Assembly: GCA_963668245.2 (NCBI GenBank)
Contig: OY764195.2
Span: 248,001 to 312,000, forward strand
Reading direction: 5' to 3'
Source: Anoxybacterium sp963668245
GTDB taxonomy: Bacteria > Bacillota > Clostridia > Peptostreptococcales > Anaerovoracaceae
DNA: 64,000 nt
The position numbers and the translations under genes are program-made. This document shows positions 26,491 to 36,221 of the stretch, piece by piece. The stretch's first letter is position 1; every line of letters begins with the position of its first letter. The notes beneath the pieces were generated by a model that worked only from the letters and a program-made list of their open reading frames with translations, had not been told where the DNA came from and did not search any database.

Positions 26491-27535
26491 AGACTATCGT
26501 GTTCTTTTCGTCGATGATGAACCGAATATTTTGAGTTCTTTGAGACGCGGTCTTGCAGAAGAAGAGTATTTGTGTCATTTCGCGTCCTCTGGTCAAGAAG
26601 CATTGCGAATTTTAAAAGAAGAAAAGATTGCGGTTATCGTCACTGACATGAGAATGCCTGAAATGAATGGTCTCGAACTTCTGTTAGAGGTTTCTTCTGT
26701 ATCGCCTGAAACGGTAAAAATAGTTCTTTCTGGTTATACACAGCTCCCTCAAATATTAGCAACGATCAATCAGGTGGATATCTACAAATTTATCACGAAG
26801 CCTTGGGTATTAGAAGACGTTATTATTATGTTGCAAAAAGCTTTAGACTATTATATTATGCTCGAAGAACATCAAAACCACAAAAAAGTGTTAGAGGCCA
26901 AGAATCTCTCTTATAAAAACATATTGAACAAAATCAACATCATCATCGCTGATGCAAAAAAAAGCCGTGAAATCATCGAAGTGTCCGGAAAATCAATACT
27001 ATCCTTTAGTATGAACTATAATCCTGCTGAAAACCTTATCTATCACAAACTAAGTTCTTTGCAAGAGTCTCTATTTGAGTTGATTTGTCGTTCGGTTAGT
27101 TGCAATATGAAAGAGATGCATACAGAGCAAATAGGGTCTCAAATCACTAACTACATCCATAATTTGCACGAAAATGTTACCATAGAGCAGGACGATGAAA
27201 TTCATGATACCATTGAAGTGAATCTTGAAATGTTAAAAACATCAATTGATGCACTATGGCTTGTTTTTGAAGAGGAATTTTCAGCCAATGGTTTTTTCTT
27301 AAAAATAAAGAACAAGGATTTTCTTTCATTTACTGTCTTATGCCCACATCTTGTTCCCGAAGAAAGGGATTCAGTCATAACCAAAGATTCTGCATTGGAG
27401 TTGAAAATACAGCTGGTGCGAGCCGCATTAGAGAATTCTTTAGCCCTCTGTAACCTAAAATTTCAAATCGCCGAGATAAAGGGCACTTTGCTATCACAAA
27501 TTACTGTCGTTAGTACAAAAAATCCTGAAGAATGA
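26483..27535 (+). CDS. Receiver-domain protein with uncharacterised C-terminal region
   Basis: 350-residue protein. The N-terminal receiver (about 1-125) has VLFVDDEPNIL, phospho-Asp in VIVTDMRMPEMNG and Lys in FITKPW, like RpfG-type regulators. Residues about 130-350 are helical and match no output domain I recognise; there is no HD-GYP, GGDEF or HTH motif. AAGGAGG lies 9 bp upstream of the ATG, inside the previous gene. It probably receives phosphate from the neighbouring kinase. Confidence 0.85.
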   Translation: MYEDYRVLFVDDEPNILSSLRRGLAEEEYLCHFASSGQEALRILKEEKIAVIVTDMRMPEMNGLELLLEVSSVSPETVKIVLSGYTQLPQILATINQVDIYKFITKPWVLEDVIIMLQKALDYYIMLEEHQNHKKVLEAKNLSYKNILNKINIIIADAKKSREIIEVSGKSILSFSMNYNPAENLIYHKLSSLQESLFELICRSVSCNMKEMHTEQIGSQITNYIHNLHENVTIEQDDEIHDTIEVNLEMLKTSIDALWLVFEEEFSANGFFLKIKNKDFLSFTVLCPHLVPEERDSVITKDSALELKIQLVRAALENSLALCNLKFQIAEIKGTLLSQITVVSTKNPEE

Positions 27536-27550
27536 TCGGAGTTGATGAAA

Positions 27551-28726
27551 GTGAAAAAAATTCTACTTGTAGATGATGAAATTCAAATTTTAAAAGCACT
27601 ATCTCGCGTCTTTTTTGATACGGACTATGAAGTTTATATCGCAGAAAGCGGAAAAGTTGCCCTTGAACTCCTTGCAGAAAACGAGGTTGATCTTGTCATC
27701 ACCGACATGCGTATGCCTTATATGGATGGATATGAGCTTCTTTCAGAAATCAAAAAGCTTTATCCACGCATTATACGCATTATCTTAAGTGGATACGCCG
27801 AGGAATCCTCTATTTTTAAAGCTATTCTTCATAATATTGCAAAATTCTATATTCTAAAACCTTGGAATAATGAAAAATTGTTAGAGTATGTAAAACAGCT
27901 TTTTGATACAGAGGATCAACTTAAGTCAAAAGAAATTTTATTGATGATTAACAACCTAGAAAAACTACCAACCATTGAAGCCAGCTATCAAAGTATTCTT
28001 TCTATGATAGAAAACGATGATGATATTGTTGATATCTCATTTGAAATAGAGAAAGATTTTTCCATCTCAACAAAGCTTCTTCAGGTTGCCAACTCAGCAT
28101 ATTACGGGTTACAAACAGGATCTGTAAAGCATGCGGCAGTATACCTTGGACTTCAAAATTTAAAAAATCTAATTTATTCTACAAGTATTATCAGTTCTAT
28201 GTCTACTGATTGTATCCCATGTCGCCAAAACCTCGACATGCTTTGGGAGCACGCTCTTATGACCAATAAAATTTTGCACTACCTGTATGAAGCATTCATG
28301 AGAAAAAAACTCCCCGAATCTGCTTCCTCTGCAGGATTACTTCATAATGTAGGGTGTCTTGTTTTATCACAAAATTTTAATGAAGAATACGAATCCTTGA
28401 TTAGCCAAGCCCATAGCGAATCCGTCTGCCTAACAGAAATGGAACGAAGATCATTTCAGATGACACATCAAGAAGTAGGCGGATATCTGATTAGTTGGTG
28501 GGAATTACCATTTCCAATTGTTGAGTCTGCATTGTTTCATCACAGACCGTTCGATCCATCTGTACTCAACAAAGAGCTCGTTACTGCTGTGCACATTGCA
28601 CAACATTACGCATGGCTTTCTCTGGATCGGCCTCTGGTCAATACCTTTTACGAAGAAGCGTTTGATTTTCTTGAAGTTTCTAAAGAGGAATTCGAAGAAG
28701 CAATCGACTCTAATGATTGGGTATAG
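27551..28726 (+). CDS. Response regulator with HDOD output domain
   Basis: About 391 residues. The receiver (1-120) has ILLVDDEIQIL, phospho-Asp in LVITDMRMPYMDG and FYILKPW. An HDOD domain follows (about 135-330), including LLQVANSAYYG and a degenerate His-Asp region (AGLLHNVGCLVL). HDOD proteins act as non-catalytic scaffolds in signalling, c-di-GMP control and motility. The GTG at 27551 is favoured because GGAG lies 9 bp before it and the protein then starts MKKILLVDDE. Upstream TTG and ATG codons at 27542 and 27545 are too close to that site. It ends at a strong terminator. Confidence 0.88.
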   Translation: MKKILLVDDEIQILKALSRVFFDTDYEVYIAESGKVALELLAENEVDLVITDMRMPYMDGYELLSEIKKLYPRIIRIILSGYAEESSIFKAILHNIAKFYILKPWNNEKLLEYVKQLFDTEDQLKSKEILLMINNLEKLPTIEASYQSILSMIENDDDIVDISFEIEKDFSISTKLLQVANSAYYGLQTGSVKHAAVYLGLQNLKNLIYSTSIISSMSTDCIPCRQNLDMLWEHALMTNKILHYLYEAFMRKKLPESASSAGLLHNVGCLVLSQNFNEEYESLISQAHSESVCLTEMERRSFQMTHQEVGGYLISWWELPFPIVESALFHHRPFDPSVLNKELVTAVHIAQHYAWLSLDRPLVNTFYEEAFDFLEVSKEEFEEAIDSNDWV

Positions 28727-28752
28727 TTTGATTCTTTCTTGTAAGCAACCAG

Positions 28753-28777
28753 CCTCCGGCATAGCCGGAGGTTTTTT
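28753..28777 (+). terminator. Terminator of the REC-HDOD operon
   Basis: Perfect stem CCTCCGGC (28753-28760) / GCCGGAGG (28764-28771), loop ATA, then six T. Confidence 0.93.
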
Positions 28778-28795
28778 GATACAATCGGAAAGGAA

Positions 28796-28834
28796 AAGGG
28801 ATGTGATTCGAAGTAAATTCGAATCACATCCCTT
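28796..28834 (-). terminator. Long-stem terminator of the chemoreceptor gene
   Basis: A 17-bp perfect inverted repeat (arms 28796-28812 and 28818-28834, core GGGATGTGATTCGAA) with a 5-nt loop. On the minus strand it is followed by TTCC-rich sequence. It lies 25 bp beyond the chemoreceptor stop. The T-tract is interrupted, so it may act partly as an mRNA-end protector. Confidence 0.75.
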
Positions 28835-28858
28835 GTTCAATCATATCACATTGACAGT

Positions 28859-31800
28859 CTAATACTTATCGTGCTCATCATCCCCTAATAGGATTTTAGG
28901 TTCAGAAAATGTACTTTTTGATTCTGACTTTCCAGCATTCCCCAGAAGCATTGGGTCTAGCCCAGGTAAAGCCTTTGTCCCTCTATTTAACTTGAATCTT
29001 CTCATCATCTCTTTGAGCAATTCAGCCTGACTTGAGAGTTCTTCACTTGCCGCCGCACTTTCCTCTGCAGTAGCCGAGTTATTTTGAACGACTTGCGCGA
29101 CTTGTTCAATACCTTTATTCACCTGTGCAATTCCAGATGCCTGCTCATTGGAAGCTTCCGCAATGTTTCCAACTAAATTTGCTGATTTTTCAATTCCATC
29201 AACGATTTCAATTAGAGCCGCTGCCGTTTCATTTGCTATCTTCGTTCCTGCTTGTACTTTATTGATGGATCCTTCAATCAATTCAGTTGTCTCTCTTGCT
29301 GCCGCAGCACTGCGCGCCGCTAAGTTTCTTACCTCTTCCGCAACAACGGCAAAACCTTTTCCGTGTTGTCCCGCTCTTGCTGCTTCAACTGCTGCATTTA
29401 AGGCTAATATGTTTGTCTGGAATGCAATGTCATCGATTACTTTTATGATTCTGGAAATATTAGCTGAAGAATCATTGATCTCAACCATTGAGTTGAGCAT
29501 TTCTTTCATCTGGCCATTGCCCTTTTCTGCATTTTCTCTTGCTGATCCAGCAAGTTCACTTGCTTGGTTTGCATTGACCGCGTTTTGTTTTGTTTGAGAT
29601 GCAATTTCTGCGATGGATGCAGTGAGTTCTTCAATGGCACTTGCTTGTTCCGTGGATCCTTGAGAAAGAGCTTGACTTCCATCCGATACCTGTCTGGAGC
29701 CAGAAGCCACTTGCTCTGCGGCTGCACTGATATCACCCATAACTTGACTCATCGCGTTTATGATATTGTGTAAAGAGTCTCTAATTGTTATAAAGTCTCC
29801 TTTATAATTCTCCACAATATCCTGATCAAGGTTGCCATCACCCATGCCTGCTAAAACTTTTGAAATTTCGCTTACGTAGCTTCTCATATTCTTTAGGGTT
29901 TCATTTAATGCTGTCTTAATGGCTGCGTGATCGCCTCTGTAATCGCCTTTCATTTCAACTTGAAGATTTCCTCTGGCCATCTCCTGAAGTACCGATGAAG
30001 CTTCATCAATCGGAGCAATGACTGCATCTAGGGTCAAATTGAACCCACTCATAATTTTTGCAAATTCACCGCCATGTTTTCCGAGATCTGCTCTGTTTTG
30101 TAGATTTCCACTTACTGCAGCTTCTGTCATCTCAGATGCATCAGAAATCAATTCTCCAACTGCCTGTTTTACATCGGCTAAACTCTTTCCAATCGCTTGG
30201 AATTGATCGCTGACTTCCTTGGTATATTCATCGCCCTCACCAACATTAAGGTCAAAGTTTAAGTCACCCTGCGCTAAGAGTTTCAGGTTTTCTTCTAGTC
30301 TTCTTACTTCGCTTTCAGTGTATCTACTAACTCGCATAATCTGTGTCAAATCCGTAACCACTTCTACGAAGCCAACATTTTCACCGTGTCGATTGCGAAG
30401 GTAAGCAGTATTTTGTTTATTGCTCTTACCTGCCCATTCAAAGAATGTCTCTCCCACGCCTTTATCCACAAGACTTCTGATTCCACATCCTTCTGTTCTG
30501 CAGATATCTGCGTTGGCATTGTAGCAATCCATTCCATATGAAGAATCACGGTCCTTGATAACACCCTGTTCAATCATAACTTGTTCAAACGCTTTGTTTA
30601 AATAGGTCCACTTCATATTCATATCGGTAACATGGACTGGGAATGGTATCGCATCTATGATTGCTTCATACCAAACCGCTTTATCTACAACCGTATCTAA
30701 AGTGGCATTGACCCCTTCTACAACCTTTTTAAAGTCTCCCTGGTGTTTTGTGATATCTGCACGCTTCATTAAGTCTCCAGCCACTGCAGCATCTGACAGC
30801 ATCTTAGAATCAGCAACCAATAGGCTTACTGCGTCAATACATGCATTTAGGTTGTTTTTGATTGTATCAAAATCACCCTGATACTCTGCAGTAATTGAGT
30901 CTGGTATATCACCTCGGCTAATGCGATCCACATTTTCTGCCACCATATTGAGTGGATTGATAACCGCATCTAGGGTGCGATTGAAGCCTTCAATTATTTC
31001 TTGATATCCGCCAGCAAAGGCATCGGCATTTCCACGGTTTGAAAGATTTCCTTCTACTGCAAGTGCCGTCATTTGCTCTGCCTCTGTTACCAAATCCTTT
31101 AAGGAAGAAATTACCGAGTTCATACTAATGCCCAAAGAGTCCTTATCCGATCTAGGGATTACTTGAACGGTTAAATCGCCTTTTGCAATTTCAGTAGCCA
31201 CATTTGCTTGTTCTTTTAAATATTCGGTAATCTCTGAAAATCCCTTGCCGATTAAGCCAATTTCATCATTTCGTTTTATCAGATGGTCTTCGATTTCAAC
31301 TTTGGTATCACCAAGAACAATTTGTTTTGATTTCTCTGCTATTCTCCTTAGTGGATTTGAAATACTCTTTTTAATAACACCATAGAACAATGTAATCAAA
31401 ATAACACTTGTAAGTAAAATCATAATTGCCATAGTTGGAATCATTTTATGAATTTTTTCATACTGAGCATTCATCGGAATGTCAGTTCCTACTAACCCAA
31501 CTACTAATCCTGCAGAATTATAAATTGGTGCAAATCCAGTAATGGAAATCCCAAATGGAGGACCATAATCCTGAGGTTCTGTATATCGTCCAATTCCATC
31601 TTGTAAAACCAACGCTGGGTCTTCGGTGTAGATATCCTTTGGATCCGTATATCCTAAGTACCCCCATGCGCTTTGATCTTCTCCTTCCAAATAACCAGAA
31701 ATAATTAATTTATAATTATCCCCATTGTCTATCAGAGAATAAACATAACTAGCACCATTTCTCTCTTTTGCCCCACTCATCATTGTTTTAACTTGTTCAT

Positions 31801-32026
31801 AATAAGCGTCTGTCTGTCCAGTTTCACTATAGTAGAGCAGCTTATCGCCGTCTATACCCGAGGCAAGGGATTGCGCGATGGACAACGCTTTCTCCCCAGT
31901 AAGCTCCAGGGCATTGTTCCGATAACTTTGATAGCTGAATACCCCAACAACAAATGTGCTGACAATAATCGCTGCGGCCAATATCACGGATAGTCTACGC
32001 CCAATTGAGCCTGTCATTTTTTCCAT
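28859..32026 (-). CDS. Very large methyl-accepting chemotaxis protein with Cache, repeated HAMP-like and PAS domains
   Basis: About 1055-residue membrane chemoreceptor. Order (positions from the 32032 ATG): TM1 (about 13-35), extracytoplasmic Cache-like sensor (40-195), TM2 (199-220), HAMP (about 221-275), then repeated HAMP-like units such as MTALAVEGNLSNR and LSDAAVAGDLMKR (320-450). A PAS domain (452-565) carries Cys503, Cys511 and Cys516. More HAMP-like units follow, then the signalling hairpin (about 780-1030, tip NILALNAAVEAARAGQHGKG). The ATG at 32026 is preferred: GGAGG is 7 bp before it but only 1 bp before the ATG at 32032. There is no other chemotaxis gene except a short cheR next door. 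Confidence 0.93.
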   Translation of the reverse strand: MEKMTGSIGRRLSVILAAAIIVSTFVVGVFSYQSYRNNALELTGEKALSIAQSLASGIDGDKLLYYSETGQTDAYYEQVKTMMSGAKERNGASYVYSLIDNGDNYKLIISGYLEGEDQSAWGYLGYTDPKDIYTEDPALVLQDGIGRYTEPQDYGPPFGISITGFAPIYNSAGLVVGLVGTDIPMNAQYEKIHKMIPTMAIMILLTSVILITLFYGVIKKSISNPLRRIAEKSKQIVLGDTKVEIEDHLIKRNDEIGLIGKGFSEITEYLKEQANVATEIAKGDLTVQVIPRSDKDSLGISMNSVISSLKDLVTEAEQMTALAVEGNLSNRGNADAFAGGYQEIIEGFNRTLDAVINPLNMVAENVDRISRGDIPDSITAEYQGDFDTIKNNLNACIDAVSLLVADSKMLSDAAVAGDLMKRADITKHQGDFKKVVEGVNATLDTVVDKAVWYEAIIDAIPFPVHVTDMNMKWTYLNKAFEQVMIEQGVIKDRDSSYGMDCYNANADICRTEGCGIRSLVDKGVGETFFEWAGKSNKQNTAYLRNRHGENVGFVEVVTDLTQIMRVSRYTESEVRRLEENLKLLAQGDLNFDLNVGEGDEYTKEVSDQFQAIGKSLADVKQAVGELISDASEMTEAAVSGNLQNRADLGKHGGEFAKIMSGFNLTLDAVIAPIDEASSVLQEMARGNLQVEMKGDYRGDHAAIKTALNETLKNMRSYVSEISKVLAGMGDGNLDQDIVENYKGDFITIRDSLHNIINAMSQVMGDISAAAEQVASGSRQVSDGSQALSQGSTEQASAIEELTASIAEIASQTKQNAVNANQASELAGSARENAEKGNGQMKEMLNSMVEINDSSANISRIIKVIDDIAFQTNILALNAAVEAARAGQHGKGFAVVAEEVRNLAARSAAAARETTELIEGSINKVQAGTKIANETAAALIEIVDGIEKSANLVGNIAEASNEQASGIAQVNKGIEQVAQVVQNNSATAEESAAASEELSSQAELLKEMMRRFKLNRGTKALPGLDPMLLGNAGKSESKSTFSEPKILLGDDEHDKY

Positions 32027-32170
32027 ATTCATTCCTCCTTACAATACAAGACTTAATTATACTTATCGACGAATATTCAGAAAACTTTATGAATACCGAT
32101 AGAATTGTAGAAAAAAAATTAATTATTTACCAATTTATAATCAATTTATAGTGTAATTTTGTATCATTAT

Positions 32171-32773
32171 CTATTTCCTGCGATAGAGTTGCGCATTGGA
32201 TACCATCGGTTCAAAAAGCTCCGAAACCTCTTGCGGAAGCTTCTGGGTTTGCTCCATAGCCAAAAAACCTCCAGAGATAAGAGACTGATGAAACATTTGA
32301 ATCACACGAATGCGCATCTCTTCGGGGAAATGAAGCAAAACATTTTTGCATAGAATCAAACCAAATTCTCGTTGAGGCGGGATCAGCGTCAAAAGGTTAT
32401 GTTTTTCATAAGAAACAGATTTTTTTATTTCATCCGACAGTACAAAATATCCCTCCTTTTCGTCAGGCCGAAAGTATCTTTGAAAGATGTCCTTGGGGAT
32501 TCTTTGAATTTGTTCTCTCGGATAAATACCTTCACGAATCATCTTTTCGAACAAATTACTCTCATCAATGTCAGTGGCTAAAATCCGTACATTTCTAAAA
32601 TACATATAACCCATGCTCGCATTTAGAACCATAGAAAGTGAATAGGGTTCTTGCCCAGAGGCACAACCAGCATCCCATATTTCTATATGCTGCTTTGTTC
32701 TTAGGAAGGGAAGTGCATACTCTCTGATTGCTTCTAAAGTTTGCAGGTCTCGAAAAAAGTAAGTAAATGCCAT
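32171..32773 (-). CDS. cheR: CheR-type methyltransferase, C-terminal SAM domain only
   Basis: 200-residue protein matching the SAM-binding domain of CheR, which methylates receptor glutamates. Motifs: the start TYFFRD, AGCASGQEPYSLSM (SAM binding), LATDIDESNL, FGLILCKNVLLHFPEE and GGFLAMEQTQKLP. The usual N-terminal all-helical domain (about 70 residues) that helps bind receptors is missing. No frame upstream supplies it. It lies 138 bp downstream of no gene but just upstream of the chemoreceptor in the same direction, so it may act on that receptor. A short standalone form or a decayed gene are both possible. Confidence 0.82.
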   Translation of the reverse strand: MAFTYFFRDLQTLEAIREYALPFLRTKQHIEIWDAGCASGQEPYSLSMVLNASMGYMYFRNVRILATDIDESNLFEKMIREGIYPREQIQRIPKDIFQRYFRPDEKEGYFVLSDEIKKSVSYEKHNLLTLIPPQREFGLILCKNVLLHFPEEMRIRVIQMFHQSLISGGFLAMEQTQKLPQEVSELFEPMVSNAQLYRRK

Positions 32774-32951
32774 GTAAAAAAGATTCCTTTCATATTTATA
32801 CCTTTTCTGAAATAATCAAAACGATAGTTTTCATTATACCGTTATTTTTATTTCCTGTCTCTTCCTTTTTTCCCATGTAAGAAAGAAAAGATCTTTCATC
32901 CAATATTTCACTTTATCGTTATAAAAAATGGAAATTATGGAATAATAAAAA

Positions 32952-32992
32952 AACTGCGGCACAAGGGGCAAGTAACTCCTCATACCGCAGTT
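32952..32992 (-). terminator. Terminator of the permease operon
   Basis: On the minus strand AACTGCGG pairs with CCGCAGTT across a long loop, followed by TTTTTTT. It lies 18 bp beyond the permease stop. Confidence 0.85.
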
Positions 32993-33009
32993 CCTAATTT
33001 ATCTCATAA

Positions 33010-34686
33010 TTATGGTTGAATTTGCCAATCATCTGAATCCGATACGTCCGCCCCTTCACTTTCTACGTGTCGTCCAATTAAAAATACCAAAAATCCGATT
33101 AAAACAAGTAGAATTCCGCCCCATCGACATACACTCAGCATGCCCCAGAAGTTGCTGAAAAAACCACTTCCATACTCTTCCAAATAGTACTCTTCTCCCC
33201 ACGAGCCCTCATAAAGATATAGCAAAATCGACCCCATAAATGCGGCAATGCCACAAAGGGTAAAATATACGCCAATTTGTTTGACATCTCCCACCGCCAA
33301 TCTGGTTTTGTCATTGAGGGGATATCGCTTTGAATCCACTCGATAAAGACCACCATATGACCACTTACAAACCAAATATCCTATTAGGCTAATGAGAAGC
33401 ATCACGAACCCAGAAATAAAATACTCCGTTCCATTGACATAAAGTGCAATGATAGAAATAACAATTGGCATGGCAGTAACAAAATTCAGTCCCCATTTTC
33501 CGCCAGGAATGATATAAAGTCCTTTTGCTTTTCGTTCTTCAATTGGATATTTTTTCCTTAGTTTACGAGTCGCAATGGCAAGGGCCATGTACAGATATAG
33601 CATCAAAGGTGTGGTGGCCATTACCAAAGTTGTAAAGTCAAATCTGCAAAGCAATATGGTAAACAACGCCATCACCAAAATGCTGACATATGGCACTTTT
33701 CTATTTTTACTGAGCTTCACTAAAAATCTAGGAAAAAGATGATCATCGGCCATGACAAAGAATCCTCTTGATCCAGAAGCAATGTATGCATTGAAAATAG
33801 AGCACTGAGAAAGAATCGCAATCATCATAAAACCAAATCCAAAAGCTGGTCCAAGGTATGTAATCAATACATCCATATACCCCACCGCAGTTTCCCCTTC
33901 CGTTGCCCAGTTTTCCCATTGTCCAACTGAAACCAGTCCTGCTAATGTTGGAAGAAAATAACTCAATGCGATAATTGGCATTGCAATAATGAGGCCTTTG
34001 GGAATCACCTGAGGATTTTCAATTTCTCCTGCCACATTTGCCATCGTCTCATATCCGCAAAACATCCACACTGCAATACAAATCGAACCGCCAAGACTAC
34101 CTACAAGACCTTCCTCTTCAGACATAAACGGCTCGATTGGGCTATACTGCCAATGAGCCAGTCCCACTACCGTTACGATTGTAAATCCTAAGATGACAGC
34201 AATGGAAAGAATTGTACTGACTTTAGAAACCTCTTTGATTCCCATCAGATTGATTATCGTAAAAATCCCTATCATCGCCAATTTGATGATGATTGATCCA
34301 AACTCTGTCATTGGAACAAATTTTTCAATGTATCCAGCAACAAGGACTACATACATCGCTTGTTGAAGCCAAGTTCCAATGGTTCCCCAAAATCCAACTT
34401 GCCAGCCCCAAAATTCACCCAAGCTTTCTTTTACCCATACGTAAGCGCCTCCTTCTGATGGCAATAAGGACCCAAGTTCAGCCACCATTTCGCTAATTGG
34501 AAATGCCCAAAAGATGGGAAACAAGATTAGCATGAGTAGGGTGAGTCCAGGCCCACTAATTGGAATCATTTCTTCGATTCCGAAGGCACCAGCTGCCACG
34601 AGGCAGTAAATCATAAATACTACCCCTAATGTGCCTATTTTTTGTTTTTTCAATCCAGCCACACCATGAATCTGTTGTTCGCTCAT
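33010..34686 (-). CDS. APC-family amino acid permease
   Basis: 558-residue integral membrane transporter with about 12-14 hydrophobic helices. APC signatures include the N-terminal GAFGIEEMIPISGPGLTLL and PSEGGAYVWVKESLGEFWGW. The C-terminal 100 residues contain two extra helices and a polar tail. The substrate cannot be read directly. It lies 62 bp downstream of a saccharopine-dehydrogenase-like gene and shares its riboswitch-type leader. That hints at an amino acid related to glycine or lysine metabolism. Confidence 0.88.
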   Translation of the reverse strand: MSEQQIHGVAGLKKQKIGTLGVVFMIYCLVAAGAFGIEEMIPISGPGLTLLMLILFPIFWAFPISEMVAELGSLLPSEGGAYVWVKESLGEFWGWQVGFWGTIGTWLQQAMYVVLVAGYIEKFVPMTEFGSIIIKLAMIGIFTIINLMGIKEVSKVSTILSIAVILGFTIVTVVGLAHWQYSPIEPFMSEEEGLVGSLGGSICIAVWMFCGYETMANVAGEIENPQVIPKGLIIAMPIIALSYFLPTLAGLVSVGQWENWATEGETAVGYMDVLITYLGPAFGFGFMMIAILSQCSIFNAYIASGSRGFFVMADDHLFPRFLVKLSKNRKVPYVSILVMALFTILLCRFDFTTLVMATTPLMLYLYMALAIATRKLRKKYPIEERKAKGLYIIPGGKWGLNFVTAMPIVISIIALYVNGTEYFISGFVMLLISLIGYLVCKWSYGGLYRVDSKRYPLNDKTRLAVGDVKQIGVYFTLCGIAAFMGSILLYLYEGSWGEEYYLEEYGSGFFSNFWGMLSVCRWGGILLVLIGFLVFLIGRHVESEGADVSDSDDWQIQP

Positions 34687-34748
34687 TGTTTCGTCTCCTT
34701 TGCTTTGCCGCCATCACCTCCTTTGGTTTGGTGAAGAGCGTGCATTCA

Positions 34749-36113
34749 TCAATTTTTCATCAACTTACCATTCTTTTCTCCCGCTTTCTTTTCCTTTTGA
34801 AGTTGTGCTGCTTCTTGATAGATCTGGGACATGATTTTTTTATCATGTACTGTTTTATACTCTGATTCCATTTCTACAATTCCGTATTCAAAACCTGCTT
34901 CATCCATAATTTGAAGATATGGAATTGGATCAAAGTATTCTGGTGAAAACACACCCTCATCCTTCCATATGTTTCTACCAATCAATTCAATCGCCACTGC
35001 TGCCCCAAATCCAGTCTGGGCTACAACTACCTGCATTTTCCAATTTTTCATAGCCACTTCGTTATCAAAAGGCTGATACATAAATACTTCTCTTGTTTTT
35101 CCATCCTTCATCCCTTTACAGTGTATGCCCACACACATTTTGCCAATCATCTCATCGCCAAGGTTTTTCGGTTGAGGAGCGCAGGCCGCAACAACATCCC
35201 TTGGAATAATCGGCACCCCATCTACTTCTACAGGGGTCAAACTCCTAAGCCCCAATGCATTAATTACTTTCAATGCCTTGACTAAATTGTCATCTAATGC
35301 GATTTTAAAGGTACAGCGCTTCAAGCCAAATTTTTGTAAATACCTTGGGATTGTTACCGTTTCCTCATGTTCAATTTTAACAAGGGTATTTGGTCCTACA
35401 CCTGCTGGCATATCAAAGGTTTCCTCTCCTGCAAATGGACGATCTACAATAAATCCATAGTCTTTGTTCCATTCTACATTTGGATTCATTACTTCATCCA
35501 AAACAGTCCAAACATTAAATCCAAATGCAATGTCATCTTCACCCGCACTTGGTATTGTAAGGTTTCCACCATCTTTAACATGAACTTCATAAAGTTCATC
35601 AAATAGATTTTCCGCTGCAAACTTTGCAAAAACATTCACTACACCTGGATCAATTCCTAAACAGACTACTGCCATGTTACCCTGCTCTGCCCATGCTTCA
35701 TGACGGTCAAAATTGTATTTTGTCATTGGCTCTTTGTAGCAGTTTTCTAAACCAATGCCATACTGAGGTGGGTCAAAAGGTACCGACCATGTACCCATAT
35801 TTGCATACTTTGCACCTGCTTCAAATGCTGCATCAAAAATGACATTGGCAACAAATGGCGCTGCAGCGTCCATAACAAAGTCACACCGATGCTTCTTTAT
35901 CAGTCCAATGACGTCTTCCTTTCGATGAGCATCTACAAGCTCTGGTAGATACCTGTCACTGTTATCCAAATGCTCACATACAACCTTTGCCCGTTCAAAA
36001 CTACAATCTGATACAACGACATGTTCTAACCAGGTTCTTTCTGGATCTCTTGCCTCCAGGATTCTTAAGATGGATTCACCTACAGCTCCTGCTCCAACTA
36101 ATAACATTCTCAT
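34749..36113 (-). CDS. Saccharopine dehydrogenase / carboxynorspermidine synthase-like protein
   Basis: 454-residue NAD(P)-dependent protein of the saccharopine dehydrogenase family. It has an N-terminal Rossmann motif (MLLVGAGAVGESILRI) and the family stretch FVMDAAAPFVANVIFDAAFEAG. A conserved centre VVCLGIDPGVVNVFAKFA follows. The family includes saccharopine dehydrogenase, carboxynorspermidine and carboxyspermidine synthases and homospermidine synthases, so the substrate is open. GGAGG precedes the ATG. Its leader contains a divergent tandem glycine-type riboswitch, which is unusual for this family as far as I know. Confidence 0.85.
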   Translation of the reverse strand: MRMLLVGAGAVGESILRILEARDPERTWLEHVVVSDCSFERAKVVCEHLDNSDRYLPELVDAHRKEDVIGLIKKHRCDFVMDAAAPFVANVIFDAAFEAGAKYANMGTWSVPFDPPQYGIGLENCYKEPMTKYNFDRHEAWAEQGNMAVVCLGIDPGVVNVFAKFAAENLFDELYEVHVKDGGNLTIPSAGEDDIAFGFNVWTVLDEVMNPNVEWNKDYGFIVDRPFAGEETFDMPAGVGPNTLVKIEHEETVTIPRYLQKFGLKRCTFKIALDDNLVKALKVINALGLRSLTPVEVDGVPIIPRDVVAACAPQPKNLGDEMIGKMCVGIHCKGMKDGKTREVFMYQPFDNEVAMKNWKMQVVVAQTGFGAAVAIELIGRNIWKDEGVFSPEYFDPIPYLQIMDEAGFEYGIVEMESEYKTVHDKKIMSQIYQEAAQLQKEKKAGEKNGKLMKN

Positions 36114-36221
36114 ATTGTTTCCTCCTTGCTTTTGGTGGCGGACAATGCCTCAGTGTCACCGTCCGCTCAATCTTACTCAGCAGTTGGAACTAAATATTCC
36201 TATGATCTTTTCAATCATAAT

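Noticed and set aside
29148..29597. 149-codon open frame antisense to the chemoreceptor signalling domain
   Set aside because: The opposite strand is the highly conserved receptor tip; the frame arises from its Ala/Ser-rich codons.
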